From positions 160,644,792-160,708,791 of the forward strand of contig NC_072892.1 of NCBI RefSeq assembly GCF_027943255.1: DNA of 64,000 bases, written 5' to 3'. A program made the translations under genes and the position numbers. The notes under the pieces are model-generated. The model did not search any database and was not told the DNA's origin. It saw only the letters and a program-made list of their open reading frames with translations. Origin of the DNA: Anastrepha obliqua. Taxonomy: Eukaryota; Arthropoda; Insecta; Diptera; Tephritidae. This document shows, in pieces, positions 21,658 through 34,355 of the stretch; positions within the stretch are counted from its first letter, which is position 1; each line of letters starts with the position of its first letter.

Positions 21658-22463
21658 ATGCACCGAATTTTCTCGTTGTTGAATAACTCACAACTGAATG
21701 GAACAACCAAAAAACAGCAAAATAATTTTTTTACTGTGAAATGTCACCTTGACACCGAGCATAAACTTCAAATTGTTGGATCGATACTTTACGCGATATC
21801 GATCAGTTCAGCTGCTGAAAAAATAATGGAGAAACTAGCCAAGGAAATGAAAGCTGTTAAATACAATATGTGGAATACAGTAGATTCTGTTTTTATGCGG
21901 TTTTTTTAAAAATTAAAAAATGCATGTCGACCTATCGGGAATTGTACATATAAACAAGCTTCCAGCCAGCTAAGCAAAAACTCATCACAGATTACATCAA
22001 AAATGCTAACCCTACAAGTATGGAACCGCCTGCATCACCATCCTGATCAGACGTGTACATTTCCTCAAGTGACGGAAATTTATTTTTCGATTCTGACGTT
22101 TCTTAAATAAAGATATAATTTTCAAAAATACTATTTTTTGTTTATGCGATTTTATTTAATTATTTCAGATTCATGCGGTCTATGGAACGTATTTATAGTT
22201 ATAATATGGGACTAGTACCCTTTTTTTATGCGATTTTATTACATTATTTCAGATTTATGCGGTTCTTAGCACTTTTGAAACGTATCTATAGTTTTACTAT
22301 AGAACTGGTAGCTTTTTTTATGCTGTTTCTTGTGGAACGTATATACCGCATAAAAACAGAATCTACTGTACTCCACTTTAGCACGGAAAGGTTTGAAAAA
22401 CGGTATCAATGAGGCCTTCTTAGCGGCCTTGGAGTCACTAGAACCATTCAAGAAAATGTTATA
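21658..22463 (+). pseudogene. Unrecognised reading frame split by a pogo-type MITE
   Basis: A frame from ATG 21658 (MHRIFSLLNNSQ) stays open to the MITE at 21878, ending KLAKEMKAVKYNMWNT. Beyond the MITE, after a one-base frame change, an open stretch LARKGLKNGINEAFLAALES ends at a stop near 22463. I do not recognise the protein. The composition (Lys/Glu/Asn-rich, mid-GC) is unlike the surrounding AT filler, which is why I report it. It could be a transposase or a host-gene remnant. The upstream half to 21370 shows no additional motif. Confidence 0.3.
21878..22368. mobile_element. pogo/Tigger-type MITE with perfect 24-bp ends
   Basis: Ends are exact inverted repeats beginning CAGTAGATTCTGTTTTTATG (24 bases in all), with TA on both outer sides (21876-21877 and 22369-22370). 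TA plus a CAG start is the pattern of the pogo/Tigger branch of Tc1/mariner. The 491-bp interior has repeated words TTTTATGCGATTTTATT.ATTATTTCAGAT and GGAACGTAT..ATAG, i.e. echoes of the end sequence; no transposase. It splits the frame described at 21658-22463. Confidence 0.85.
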
Positions 22464-22624
22464 ATTTATAATTTTATGTATTGAATACCTTAAATGCCAT
22501 TAAATGTCAGGAAATTCCACAATAAAAACAAAATAAGCTTCGGCTGAAAACCATGACTTATTTCGAAGCCCAGAAAAATAAAGTGAATTTGTAAAAGTCT
22601 GTCGAGTCGAGTCAACACTTGAGT

Positions 22625-22832
22625 GAAGTGTATGAATGGGTTGGTTGCGTGACTACCATTTGGCAATGCGTAGTTTCGAATCTCCGTGTAAAATGATAGA
22701 AAAAGTTCTTTCTAATAGCAGTCCGCACTCGGCAAATCTCTGAGTGTATTTTTGCCATGAAAAAGCTCTTCCTAAACAACCACTTGCGTTCGGAGTCCAC
22801 TTAAAACAGTAGGTCCCTCCATTTAAGGGATA
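22625..22832 (+). mobile_element. SINE family 1, 3'-truncated old copy
   Basis: The head keeps GAATGGGTTGGTTGCGTGACTACC and a B box AGTTTCGAATCTCC; the body keeps GCCATGAAAAAGCTCTTCCT, TTCGGAGTC and GTAGGTCCCTCCATTT. The 3' third (up to GTACGCGCC) is missing. It stops at TTTAAGGGA, where other sequence begins. Diverged. Confidence 0.8.
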
Positions 22833-25800
22833 AATCGATATTTTTGTTTTTCCATAAATGTCTTCCCAAACTATCCAAGAATGTGTCCTCAAAATTTCAG
22901 AAGCAAATTCAAAATATTTTCGGAGTTTCGGCCGGATCGCTCAAAGTGCGATTTCTCGGTTTTTTATTTTTGCGATTTTTCCTAATTGGCGGGAAAGATA
23001 GGGAAAAAGTTAAACGTCCTATCGAAACGAGATAACATTGATTGTATTCGGAATTAAATTCTCTTCTAGTTGAAAATAAAAAACCTTAAGAAAATTATGA
23101 TTAACCCACTTTTTAACCAATCTAAAGTGAATTTGTTTTTCCAAAAAAATTAATGTTAAAATATTTTTTAATTAGCGAAAAATTGTTGAATTTCTCCCTA
23201 TTTTTAATACTTTTTAATTGCGACCTGCATCTTTCCCGCCGCACGACACATGCACACTCGAGACGCCTCGGAAAAATGCTTGTACCAGGCATAATATGAC
23301 ATATATTTTAATGAAAAAATTTGAGAAGACTCTTGAAATATATAACAACAAAACCAGAAAGTTTCGTTTCAATCGAATATTTCTTTCCTTTCCAAAAACA
23401 TCCACCCTTAATGGTAATCGTTTCCATTTCCTCATTTATCTTTTCTGAGTGGTTTTTTTGGGATATGTTTATTATGTTGTTTATGGATGTTATGTTTAAA
23501 ATGAGGAACTAAAATATTTTTTTATGTTGTTATTTTGTGTGAAGGAATTGCTTGTATGTACATACATATGTATAAGAAGAATTTTCCTATTAGAATCATG
23601 TTTGAAATAAGAAAATAAAAAAATAAGTTTTTTTTATAATTAAATAGCAATATGAAAAAATGTGAAGAAATTAGTTCCGTCTGGTAGACCAGACTGGAGT
23701 TTATTGAAAAGTAAATCTATGTGAATAAGCCAACAACGATTCCAAAACTAAAATACAACACTCGGATCAGGATTGCTGCACTCAATCCAATAATGTATGA
23801 GCGGTTCCTTGAAATGTTTAACTTTCGTATGACAGCCTGCAGATGTGCTCATACCTCAGATGTAGGGATCACGTGGTTTGGTCCGACGAAAAACTGTGGA
23901 CTCCTAAAAAACTATTTTTTTTAATAAAAAAAATAAAAAATATATAAAATAAAAAAATTAATAAAAAAAATAAAAAATATATAAAATAAAAAAATTAATA
24001 AAAAAAATAAAACATGAAATTAAAAAATAAAATAAAAAATAGAAAAATAAAAAATAAATTTTGCTTTCATCAGTATCAATAATTTAGCGTTACGCGAATA
24101 CATGTCACCTAAGTGAAATTTTATTATGCAATCCGCCCCCATAAAAAAATGCATTCTTCAAAATTTTGTAAAAAATTATGGTTTTGTTTTGTTAGGTATT
24201 TTGGAAAATTAAAAAAAAAAGTTTGCGATTACTTTTGTGTAATTGTTTTGTGCGGTCCCTATCTACGGCACAGAAACAGGTTTGACTGCACTTATAAGAG
24301 GCCAGATGTTAAGCATACGCCACGGTGTATCAACTTTTGTGAATGTACCAATAAACTTGATGGCTTTTGTCTAGCCGTCGAGTCTATTAATAATTTTATA
24401 ACATTTGCATTAAGTTTTCATTGACTCAAATCGTAAAATATATATTATGATGAGAATTCTGAATGGATTCTAGAAATATGGTTTATAGGTATAAACATGC
24501 GGTTAGAAATTTCAAAGCGCTAACAGCCTTTTAGTTGATACGTCTTAGTTATTAAATTTTTATTGAAACAGCTGGTTGATAAAAACAAGTACTTGCACCA
24601 CTGACTGACTGAAAGAAACAACAACAACAAAAAGTACTCGCACACACCTCCAGAGCGGAGCGTAATGGAACGGGGACATTTTATCGAAATATTGACTGCG
24701 TTCATAAATAGGAAAAAAATTACTTGATTACCTATTTTTCGTGGCTAAAGGAGTGGAAAACGCAGTAAAGATGCAAAGTACTCAAACTCTCTTATAGCTG
24801 TGTATAAAAATAATAACATGCATACAGCAGCATTACACGTGCAAAATGGAAGGAATAGAAGAATGAACCAATTTGCCATTAAATGGACGCACACAAATGG
24901 AAATGTGCAAGAAATTACATAAATGAGCGGTAACTGTGATACGCACACGCACTTATGTAAGAGTATGTATGTGCATATGTGTGCGTATGTGTGTGCATGT
25001 GCAAATATATTAATCAGTAAAATCAGTTCATATATGGTACACATATACATACTTATGTATACATGGCATATATTTAATTTTTTACTCGCCATTTTTTCCC
25101 CCATTGTCATGAGAATTAAGAGCACAAATTGCAAGAAGATATACCATTAAACTTAAGTGCTTTCCAGCTAACAGGCACACATGCGGCGTTTGCTACGTAA
25201 AACCTAACTGAACTTACATTTTCAGCTCCGCAAGTAACACTACACAACAAAAACACCCTTTTTTTGAAAATCAATAGGTGCGAATGAAATATGGCATGCG
25301 GTGGAGGTTTAGGTCTGAAGTTTTTTAGGAGGCCAAATTTCTCCGTTTTTAAGACAAAATTGCTTGATTTTTGCAGCCGAGAAATAAAAGATATTTTATT
25401 TTCTTTTATTTATCCTTTTTTATTTTTTATTTTTTATTTTTTTTTCACTTATTAAGTCAGTGAGTGTAATAAATTCTTATAGGCTTAGTAGACTTTTTAT
25501 TTAATAATTAGGTTACAATTTTCCTAAGAATATGTATTTTTTTTTTTGCCCTTTTGAGAAAAAATAAAAAAAAGGCACATTACCTAAAACTCCGGCATAT
25601 ATTTTCTGCGCTGTATCGATAATATATTAGCGATCAATTTTATACTTAGTTGGAGTTGATTGCTGATTATTTTAAGAAAATCGATATGCATGTGATTTAA
25701 ATGAATCTTGTTGTTGTTGTACTGCATAAAGCCCATTAGTAGGAGGATTGAAAGTTCTTACTATTTTGCATAATTTATTTAGGATTTATTTTATTTTTCT

Positions 25801-25894
25801 TCAATAATTTTTTCAGCAGACAGAAACTAAATTTACAAGGTCAGTCTGTTATAGAAACTAATTCGATAGTCGTTCACCGTAATCATATATTTCT
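22833..25894. other. Unassigned DNA with AT tract and microsatellite
   Basis: No supported gene. 23925-24060 is pure A/T low complexity with a 40-60-bp internal repetition (TATATAAAATAAAAAAATTA). 24950-25010 is a GTAT/GTGT microsatellite. Frames at 23218-23512 and 24113-24424 have no family motif. The remainder is intron-like. Confidence 0.35.
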
Positions 25895-25998
25895 GCGGAC
25901 GCCGTAGCCGAATGCGTTGGTGTGTGACTACCAAATGCACAGTGCACAGCTTGGAAACACCGGACATGAAACATCAAATGATAGAAAAGCTAAAGATC
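25895..25998 (+). mobile_element. SINE family 1, head fragment
   Basis: GCGGACGCCGTAGCCGAATG (A box TAGCCGAATGCG) and TTGGTGTGTGACTACCAAATG; the B box is decayed (AGCTTGGAAACAC). It breaks off after ATGATAGAAAAGC, before the SINE body. Confidence 0.75.
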
Positions 25999-26269
25999 GA
26001 CCATAAAATAGTTTTAAGTCATTTGCGAAAAGATTTTAAGCAAAAATAATGGATTCTATTATTATTCTATAAATAAATCGAAGTTTCAAATTTTATATGG
26101 TAGAAAAACTCCACACATTTTTCACAGGTTTTAATTTCTAGATACATTTTTGGTATACAGTTTACTGAATTTTAATAAGTGCAAGTTCGATGTTGCTAAT
26201 GCTGTTGATTTTTTATATATTAATATTTTTCCTGCCGCTGTTTCGCATTTTCCCCACATAAAAAATGCC

Positions 26270-26650
26270 GTGCATTTGCTAAGTTAACAGATGAGCAAAC
26301 GCGGCTTCGAATTCAAAATTGCAAGAATTTGATTAAGGAACGCGACGACTGAGGAGACGTTGTGTTTTCAATATGATCCTGAAAGTAAGCAACTGCTGAA
26401 TGGGAGACAATGTGGTTGGGTGGTACGATTTTAAGGGAACACAAAGGATTCACTCCAGTGGACAGAATTCATTTTCGGTTTTATGAAGCGATTACTGTAG
26501 CGAATGTTTTTGCCTTTACAAATACAAAATTTGAATTTGTTTCAGATTTTCCCCAGAATGGGGACTGATGTAATGCAGAATTTAGGACCAGTTCTTCATT
26601 TCAGAACAAGGTCTCCACGAACGAGTTAAATAAGTAATTTGAAAAGCTTC
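26270..26650 (+). pseudogene. Mariner-like transposase relic
   Basis: Plus translation gives RLRIQNCKNLIKERDD followed by a frameshift and ETLCFQYDPESKQLLNGRQC, the decayed block around the first catalytic Asp of mariners (GDETW...YDPE.K). Further on, GFTPVDRIHFRFYEAIT may be its continuation. No ends recognised; no catalytic triad. Similar in type to the mariner at 37433-38709 but far more damaged. Confidence 0.55.
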
Positions 26651-26674
26651 GCGAACGTTTAAAGCGTTTCATAG

Positions 26675-26717
26675 AGATTGGCGCGTACACCCTTTAGCTC
26701 CTTTTCCTATTGACTTA
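26675..26717 (-). mobile_element. SINE family 1, 3'-end scrap
   Basis: GATTGGCGCGTACACCCTTT is the complement of the SINE terminus, followed by AGCTCCTTTTCCTATT, matching the next conserved block after a small deletion. Nothing of the head remains. Confidence 0.6.
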
Positions 26718-28294
26718 GTAGGTAGGTAAAATGGTCTAAGTATCTTCCAATAAATAGTGTTATAATGTTTCATTAAATTGTATATTTATTTATTTTTTAT
26801 ATTTATTATATATATATATTTTTTTCTTTTTTAGACATCCGGCAACCCCATTTAAAAATATGTCCGATATTGCTGATATTTAAGCTTTCTAAATTCCTTT
26901 GCGTTTCATATCATACTTGCCTCTCTTCCTTCTATATACATTTCAGAAAGTTTACTTTAAAATCATCTCAGAGCATGTTTTGGTCTATATCTTGAAAACC
27001 GGTTAATAAATATATTAAAATAATATCAAATTAGCAAACCCCTCTCACACCAACATTTCTGTTATCTGATATTTTCACTTCGGTAGCCTATATATCATTC
27101 ATCTTTTAAAACAAAGACTTCCACAAATACTCAGAAATTGTACGTGCACTCACATTGCAGAATTCTCACATTTTTATGTTACTCTTGTTTTAGATTCATA
27201 TTTTCATCAGAGTATGTTATCATTTACATGATGCTAAATGACTACACTTCTCTCCACTCTGCGCGCTCTTGGTAGCACTAAAGTAGCAGTAACTTCCGAT
27301 GCTGATCTCTACTCCTTGGTCCCTATTTCCCCCAAGGCCTTGTCAGAATATTGCTAATTTGTTTTTCTCTTTTTTTGTTGGTGTTGTACAGTGTAATTAC
27401 ACAGTTATATGAATGTGCTGTGTATGAACAACACTGCTTGTGCACTTAATCTGACACGCATGGAATCTAAATAATACACAAATGCACAAACACTAGAACC
27501 ACAGGATAACCACACACACATTTACAACATGGAAAAAATATACCAGCACATATGCATATACATGCGTATGTAAGTACTTCCGAAAAATCTTTTGCAAAAT
27601 AAGTCATAGTCGGCGGTCGGTGTTGAGCACCGACAATGACAATGACAGTGAAGCCGGGTGAGAAGAGTGCATTCGGGTGAAGCAAAAAATGAGCGAGCAT
27701 CTGAGCAATGTCAGGTGAAGTGTGTGACGAGTTGAAGCTGTACACAAAGTAAATATTAAAATGTATGCATGTATTTAGGCACTCGCTCCCACACTCCACT
27801 GTGCGTTCAGTGTTTTGGTTGATGGAGTGAGTGCGTGACTGTAGCTGCCGTGATTACTTTGGCGGTGGAATTTGCAGTGAGGACGCAGTGACATGACAAA
27901 TAGCGATGCACAAAACAAAAAAAAAAAAAAAAAAAAAGAACAAACAAAGTCAGTACTGCTGACATAAAAGATAATGGAAAGGAATTTGAAAAGTATCTGC
28001 AGAGTAAATGGGGAAAATCAGGCAACGACAGTTGCTTCATTTGACGTGCGCTTGCACACAAAAATTATTTAACTAATGTGTGCGAGAGTGTGCGTGTGTG
28101 TGGCAAAATATATGTCAAAAACCAAACAGAAACGAACTTAAATTCCACTTCTATAAGATTTTTAGCAAAAACCAACCAATTTATGCATCGAAAATTTAAT
28201 TTGCGTAAAATATTAAGATACATTTTTTTGATCGGAAAATATTCGTGTAGTCAGACAGATTGTGTAATTCATTTCCGACTAAAGTTTATTGAAA
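26718..28294. other. Unassigned, intron-like sequence
   Basis: No recognised element. A poly-A run lies at 27911-27937. The 110- and 84-residue minus frames at 27467-28061 lack motifs. Composition is ordinary for fly introns (CA-rich, TGCATG/CACA words). Confidence 0.3.
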
Positions 28295-30640
28295 TTTTCG
28301 GGCAATTGCATTGAAAGTCACGCGAAAGTGAATTACACAATCTTAACAAAAAAATTACGAAAATAAAAAAGGTTGCAATAAAAAATTAAACACAAAAACT
28401 TCAAAATAAAAAAAGTTTATTAAAAATTATTAAAAAAAAAAAATATTTTATTGAAAAAAAGGTTTCATAAAATTTTTTTATTTTTGCAATGTTTTTGTTT
28501 TATTAAAAATTTGTTTATTAAACAAGCTTTTTTTTACTTTTTTATTAAACAAAAAAACCACAAAAAATTATTATTGTGTAATTTTAAAACTTTTCTTTTA
28601 ATTTTAAAACTTAAACAAAAAAATTTCAAAAATAAAAAAAGGTTGTATTAAAAAATTAAACACAAAAACTTCAAAATAAAAAACGTTGTATTAACAAATT
28701 ATTTTATTAAAAAAAATTATTTTATTAAAAAACAATTATTCCATTACAAAAACATTATTTTATTAAAAAAGAATTATTAAAAATTTTTTTATTAAACAAA
28801 AGTTTTTTTTCAATTTTTTTTATTAAACAAAAAACTATTATACAAAAACTTATTATTGTGCAATTTTAAATCTTTCCTTTTAATTTTAAAACTTAAAAAA
28901 AAAATTACTTAAAGAAATTTTCCTAAAAAAACAATTTTTATTAAAAAAAAAAAAAATTCAACTAAATAAAAAAAAGAGTTAATTTATTTAAGATTTTATT
29001 TTAATGTTTTTAGTTTCTTAGCAATTTATTAAAGCTATTAAAAAAATTATAATACAAAATGTTTGCTTTTACTAAAAAAAAATTCTAAAAACTAATCTAA
29101 TTAACAAAAAATTATTCTAATTTTTATTTTAATATTTTTTAGTTTTTTAGTAATTTATTTTAGTTTCTCTTAACTAAAATCTTGTTTTATTAAAAAGTTT
29201 AAAAAAATTAAAGTAAAGAAAGGAAAGATTATTACATTTTTCTGGCAATTGCCTTGAAAGTCACTCACAGAACCTTAAACAAAAAAATTCAAAAATAAAA
29301 AAAGTTGTATTAAACAATTCAACAATCAAATTTCAAAAATAAAGAAGGTTTATTAAATTTTTTTTATTTTTGCCATGTTTTGGTTTTATTAAAAATTAGT
29401 TTATTAAACAAAAGCTTTTATTAAACAAAACGCTTTATTTTTGTGTAGGTTTTTAAAACTTTTCTTTTAATTTTAAAACTTAAAAAGCAATTTACTGAAA
29501 AAAATTTTAATAAAACAATTTTTATTAAAAAAAAAAAATTAATTTATTTAAGCTTTTATTTTAATGTTTTTAGTTTCTTAGCAATTTATTACAGTTTTTT
29601 TTTAATTATAATAAACAATTTTTGTTTTTATTAAAACAAAAATCTAAAAATTAAACTAAGTAAACAAAATTTATTGTAATTGTCAATTTAACTTTTTTAG
29701 TGTTTCAATAATTTATTTTAGTGTTTTCTTACTAAAAAAATTTTTTATGAAAAAGATTAAAAAAATTCAACTAAAAAATTTTTTTTATATTTATTTAAAT
29801 TTTTTTTAATGTTTTTAGTTTTCTAGCAGTTTCTTATATTTATTTAAAAAAAAAAATTATAAAAAATTTATGTTTTTATTAAAAAAAAAAACTAAACTAA
29901 ATAAGAAATAAAACTAAATAAAAAAAGTGTATTGCAGTTTTTGTTTTAATTCTTTTAGTGTTTATGTAATTTATTTGAATTTTGTTTGTAAAAAAAATGT
30001 TTAATAAAAAATTGAAAAAGTTCAACTAAAAAAACTCTTTTTAAATAAAAAAAACTTATTTAAAGAAATTTTAATAAAAACATTCTGTTTTATTAAAACA
30101 ATTAAAAAAATTCAACTAAATAAAAAAAAATTTTTTGTATTTAAGTTTTTATTTCAATATTTTTAGTTTCATTGCAGTTTATTACAGTTTAAAAAAAATT
30201 GTAATAAAAATTTTCCGGTTTTATTTCAAAGATTCTAATATTTAAATTAAGTAAAAAAAGTATTGTAAGTTTTATTTTAATTTCTTTAGTGTTTTAATAA
30301 TTAGTTTAGTTTGTTTTACTAAAAAAAATGTTTTTTTTTATTTAAAAATGCAACTATAAAAATTTGTTTTTAATTTAAGTTTTTATTTTAATAGTTTTCT
30401 TATAGTTATTAAAAAAAAAATTATAAAAAATTTTATTACAAAAAATATATAATAAAAAATTTGTTTTTATTAAAAAAATCTAAAAATTAAATCAAATAAA
30501 AAAATGTATTGTAGTTTTTATTTTAATTTTTTTTAGTATTTTAGTAATTTATTTTAGTTTTTTTTTTTTAACAAAAATTAGCAAAAAAAATTTAAAAAAA
30601 AAATAATAATCGTAATAGTTTTCTATTTTATTGACAAAAA
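28295..30640. repeat. AT-rich higher-order tandem repeat
   Basis: At first sight low complexity, but ordered. GGCAATTGCATTGAAAGTCAC at about 28301 and GGCAATTGCCTTGAAAGTCAC at about 29244 head two ~940-bp blocks sharing AACAAAAAAATT.C.AAAATAAAAAAGG, ATTTTTGC.ATGTTTT.GTTTTATTAAAAATT and CTTTTAATTTTAAAACTTAAA. Within and beyond them, TTTATTTTAATGTTTTTAGTTTCTTAGCAATTTATTA-like anchors recur near 28990, 29550, 29800, 30140 and 30370. No genes: the 66-residue frame at 28451 is Phe/Lys-rich artefact. Confidence 0.7.
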
Positions 30641-32859
30641 GTATAAAAAAACAATTAGAATAAAACATAATGTTGTTTAACAGCAACATCAGGGTGGCAA
30701 ATTTTTATTTTCTCCACTGCTTTCACTTGCAGCAGCGATATTTTTAATTCAATGGTCAGGACGAACGAAAACATTAGCCCGTTTTCTTCTTTGCAAAGAG
30801 TGAGTTGAGTATAATTTTCGATACAGTTTTTTTATTGTATGTCGGCTGAAAGTATCCAGAATTTTGCGCGAAGCAGTTTTAACATATCCGTCATGTTTGC
30901 TATGGACTTTAATTATCTTTATAAGGTGCTCAGCGTAATCGAGCTTTCTGCTTTCTTTTCTAATAACTCTTAAAAGAAACGCCATCGAGTCAAAATAAAA
31001 TCCTGCTAAATCAGACGCTTGAACTTAAAATACTTTTCATATCTTGTAGTACAACAAATTTCTGCTTGATTATTGACTCAAGAAAGCCAAAATAATAGTG
31101 AATAACTTGGAGCATTTTCAGCAGTTAAAAATTACATAATTTCTACCAGCAAATAACAAAAGATTTAAAATCCCATTACGCATCAGCCGCAGCCGCAGCG
31201 GCCGGTTGGTTGACTGTCTGGCTGATTACACTCAATGCTAAGTGCTGCTGAAGTTTATCAGAGTGTCTGCACTGCTGCGAGCTGATTAATGCTGATCCAG
31301 CGCTGTACGCTCTTTGTGACCTGGCCAGTCATGATTAATGCGTTTGTCGCAGATTATTGCACTCTTGCCACTGCTCATTTAAAACAGACGTCGAAAAAAA
31401 ATCAAGCAGCTATGACTGTGTGATTAAATGCAAAATTTTGCGTACATCCAGCCATAGGTGCATTTGGCTGAGTAGATCACATGTATATATATATATATGT
31501 ACATATACAAATAAAAATAAAAATATAAAAAGTGTTTATTGCTGTGACTTATGCAAATTGCAATTTCTAACTGCGCTGATCGTCTTCCAGCAGTTGTGAC
31601 AGACAAATGAAAGCCAAGCAACAGCACAGCCCTATTAGTATTATTTCTGTCGATTTGATTTTATATCCTTTCCTTTTTTGGTTTTTTTTCCTTAGCAAAT
31701 GTGTGTTCCTTGATGGGTGCATGCGTTCACGTTGATTGATTGTTTAGATTAATTTTATTTACATGTAAATTAACGCACACATACGCATGCACAAAGAAAC
31801 CAGTTTAAATTTTTATTCAGCTCTACTTTCATTTGAAACAAGAATAAAAAAAATTTAAGCCCAGCCAAGTGCAAAAGGCGTGCACAGCTGTTGACGGCTC
31901 GGCTTTTGAGTGTTGGAAGAGGTGAGATGGTCGGTCAAGCGGCCACTCACGGCGGGTCAACGGTGCCAGTATCAATCATTGCGCAAAGTGCCAGTCGGCA
32001 GCAGCTGCAAGTGTGCAGCAACTTTTGCATTTTTACTGCAGTTTTTATTGCGATTGCTTCACTACGTTTCAATTAATGTACGCAGCTGACAGAAAATTCA
32101 TTTTTTTACTGCTGCTTGCTACAGTTGCGAAATGATTAATGCGTTCTTGGAAAAGAAAAAAGGTTTTAAAATTTGAAAAATTTACTGACTACGTTGGAAA
32201 ATTGAAAAGTAATAAAAACTGCTGAATAAACTGCAGCAAATGGGAGTTATTAGCTCGACACAGGTTTTTGAATAATATTTTTGCTTTTTTGGTTTTTTTT
32301 TTTTTTTAATTTTTTCTTTCCATTGAGAAAAGGAGTTCGCAAAAGTAAGAAAATTCATTTCACATGGAAGAGTGTAAAAGTTCTAAAAGTAGCCTCTGAA
32401 ATCAGCTGGCCAGATCAGGTGATTTAACTACTTTTACTTTGATTGATGTTTTAAGAGGCTCATGACCAAAGCCGCGTATGATTTTGCGGGGTGGGTATGT
32501 AATTATTTTGGTGTAATGTTCTGCCTGTTGAAATTGTGTTTTGTAAAATTGTACTTGATAAAATTCTTCTGCACTTGATACATACACTATTTTTTACAGT
32601 TTACAGAATACAGATTCAAGGTCTAACTTAAATTTCTATACAGAATTTTTATATCCAGAACACAAATTCAGGATTTTTTATTGTCGGCTTTACAGAATTT
32701 AGAAAATACAGAATTGATCCAAAGGAATTTAAAATATATAAAATTTATTCCACATTTTTTCCAGAATTGTTCCAAAATATTATCGTAGGACAGAGTTTAG
32801 GACTGCTCCCTAAAAAATGGTCAATAAAAAAAATAATAAATGGGTGAAAATAAAAAATC
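30641..32859. other. Non-coding stretch with recurring TGATTAATGC words
   Basis: Includes GC-richer DNA at 31170-31350 and 31860-32070, a TATA/ATGT microsatellite at 31484-31505 and a poly-T at 32290-32310. TGATTAATGC occurs at 31283, 31332 and 32133. Frames at 30749-30985 (minus, 78 residues) and 31891-32076 have no recognisable motif. Intron-like; possible regulatory content is inference only. Confidence 0.3.
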
Positions 32860-34355
32860 AATTAAAAATCATTTTGTTATTGTTATTATATAAAAGAAAA
32901 TAGTCGATAACCTAACAAGATTTTATTAATCGATAATAGAAAAAAATCGATAATTAAAAATTATTGTATTTATCGACAACATTAAAAGTCAATAATTACA
33001 AATCATTATTTATCGATAACGGAAAATAGTCGATAATGAAAAATACATTTTTGTAAAAACTCTAAATAATAAAATTATTTATCGATAACAGAAAATAGCC
33101 GAAATTTAAAAATAATTGCATTTATCGATAATGAGATTTATCGATTATAAAAACAATAAATCGATAAATATGAATAATTGATCACAAAACCCTTTGTCTG
33201 ATAATAATATGAGCACAGAAGGAATGCAAAGCCTAAATGGAAAATTATGCCTACATTTTTGTACTGCTTTTATGGTTTAACCGTAAAAAAATATAACATT
33301 ATTTAAATAAAAAGTTCAAGCACAATTTTCTTTAGTTCAAAAATGCATAAATTCGTGAATTTCATTAAAAAACTGACAATAAAAAATTATCGATAAAAAA
33401 AAATAATCGATCATAAAACTAACAAACCAATAAATGAGGATAAATTTTTTGTAGTCCATAAAATACCCATAAAAAATCGAGAATTAAATTAATCGATAAC
33501 AAAATATAATACAATACATAATAATACAAATAATAAATGGATAAATATGGACCATATTTGATTCCATTTTGAAAAAAAGAACATAAGAACACAGAAATGA
33601 TGCAAAGCATAAGCTACAAATAATTACATAACACAAAGGCAGAAGGCAGATAATAAGCAATAATCGATAATAAAATATTAATTCTAGAAATATGGATAAT
33701 TGATTCCAAATCGTTTTGTTTGACTATGATATGAGTACAAAAAGAACGAAAAACCTATATGGAAAATAATGCCATAAACACAAACACATTCTGCTGCTTT
33801 ATTGTTTAACAGTAAAAAATATTAATATATTTAAATAAAAATGATGAAATACAACTTTCTTTAAAAAACATTATTTAAATGAGAAAGTGTTGGTTCATAA
33901 AATCGTAAGATTCACAAAAATTCATAAACAAGCGAAGATAAAAAATTCCCGATATTAAACAAACAATCGAAACTAAAAAATAATCGATAAAAAAATAGGA
34001 ATATGCATAATCGATCACATTTTTTTTAATAATATGAGCACAGAAATGATGTAAAGCATGAATGAGAAATAATGAAATAACAGAAACGCAATGTTTTGCC
34101 TTATTAATTAACACTAAAAAAAAAAATTTCAATAAAAAAGTTTAAACGCAAATTGTCTTTAATTCATAAAACACCGATAAAATATTGATAACAGAAAATA
34201 ATCGATAACAAAAAATAATCGATTATAAAAGTAATAAACCGATTATTAATTATAAACTGTTTTCTGCGCTAAGAATAGATACACAGAAATATTGAAGAAT
34301 AAACCAATAATGCCACAACAAAAACGCAGACTAGCATTTTGCTTTATTATAACAG
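32860..34355. repeat. ATCGATAA-rich diverged tandem repeat (left part)
   Basis: About fifteen CGATAA words plus several CGATT/CGATC lie between 32890 and 34245. Between them a longer unit recurs: (A)TATGAG.ACAGAA.GA.GCAAAGC..AA (about 33208, 33570, 33730, 34030, 34275), then AATAATGCC, TTTTGCT.CTTTATTGTTTAACAGTAAAAA, TATTTAAATAAAA and CAA.TTTTCTTTA.TTCATAAAA. Unit length is about 160-340 bp. The array resumes at 35588 after a DD41D transposon. No coding content. Confidence 0.7.

Noticed and set aside
22823..23210. Further TTAA MITE starting TTAAGGGATAAATCG
   Set aside because: The left end looks right, but no inverted partner ending in CCCTTAA was found downstream.
23721..23930. Possible Tc1-like transposase scrap (VVWSDEKLW-like words)
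   Set aside because: One short motif in a frame different from the open one; no second motif or ends to support it.
24113..24424. 103-residue ORF
   Set aside because: Cys/Lys/Phe-rich but no metal-binding pattern or family resemblance; likely chance in AT-rich DNA, possibly old Tigger-type DNA.
30749..30985. 78-residue basic ORF (minus), starting MAFLLRVIRKESRK
   Set aside because: Composition is plausible for a small protein, but I recognise no family, there is no neighbouring exon, and one short frame is expected by chance in this much sequence.
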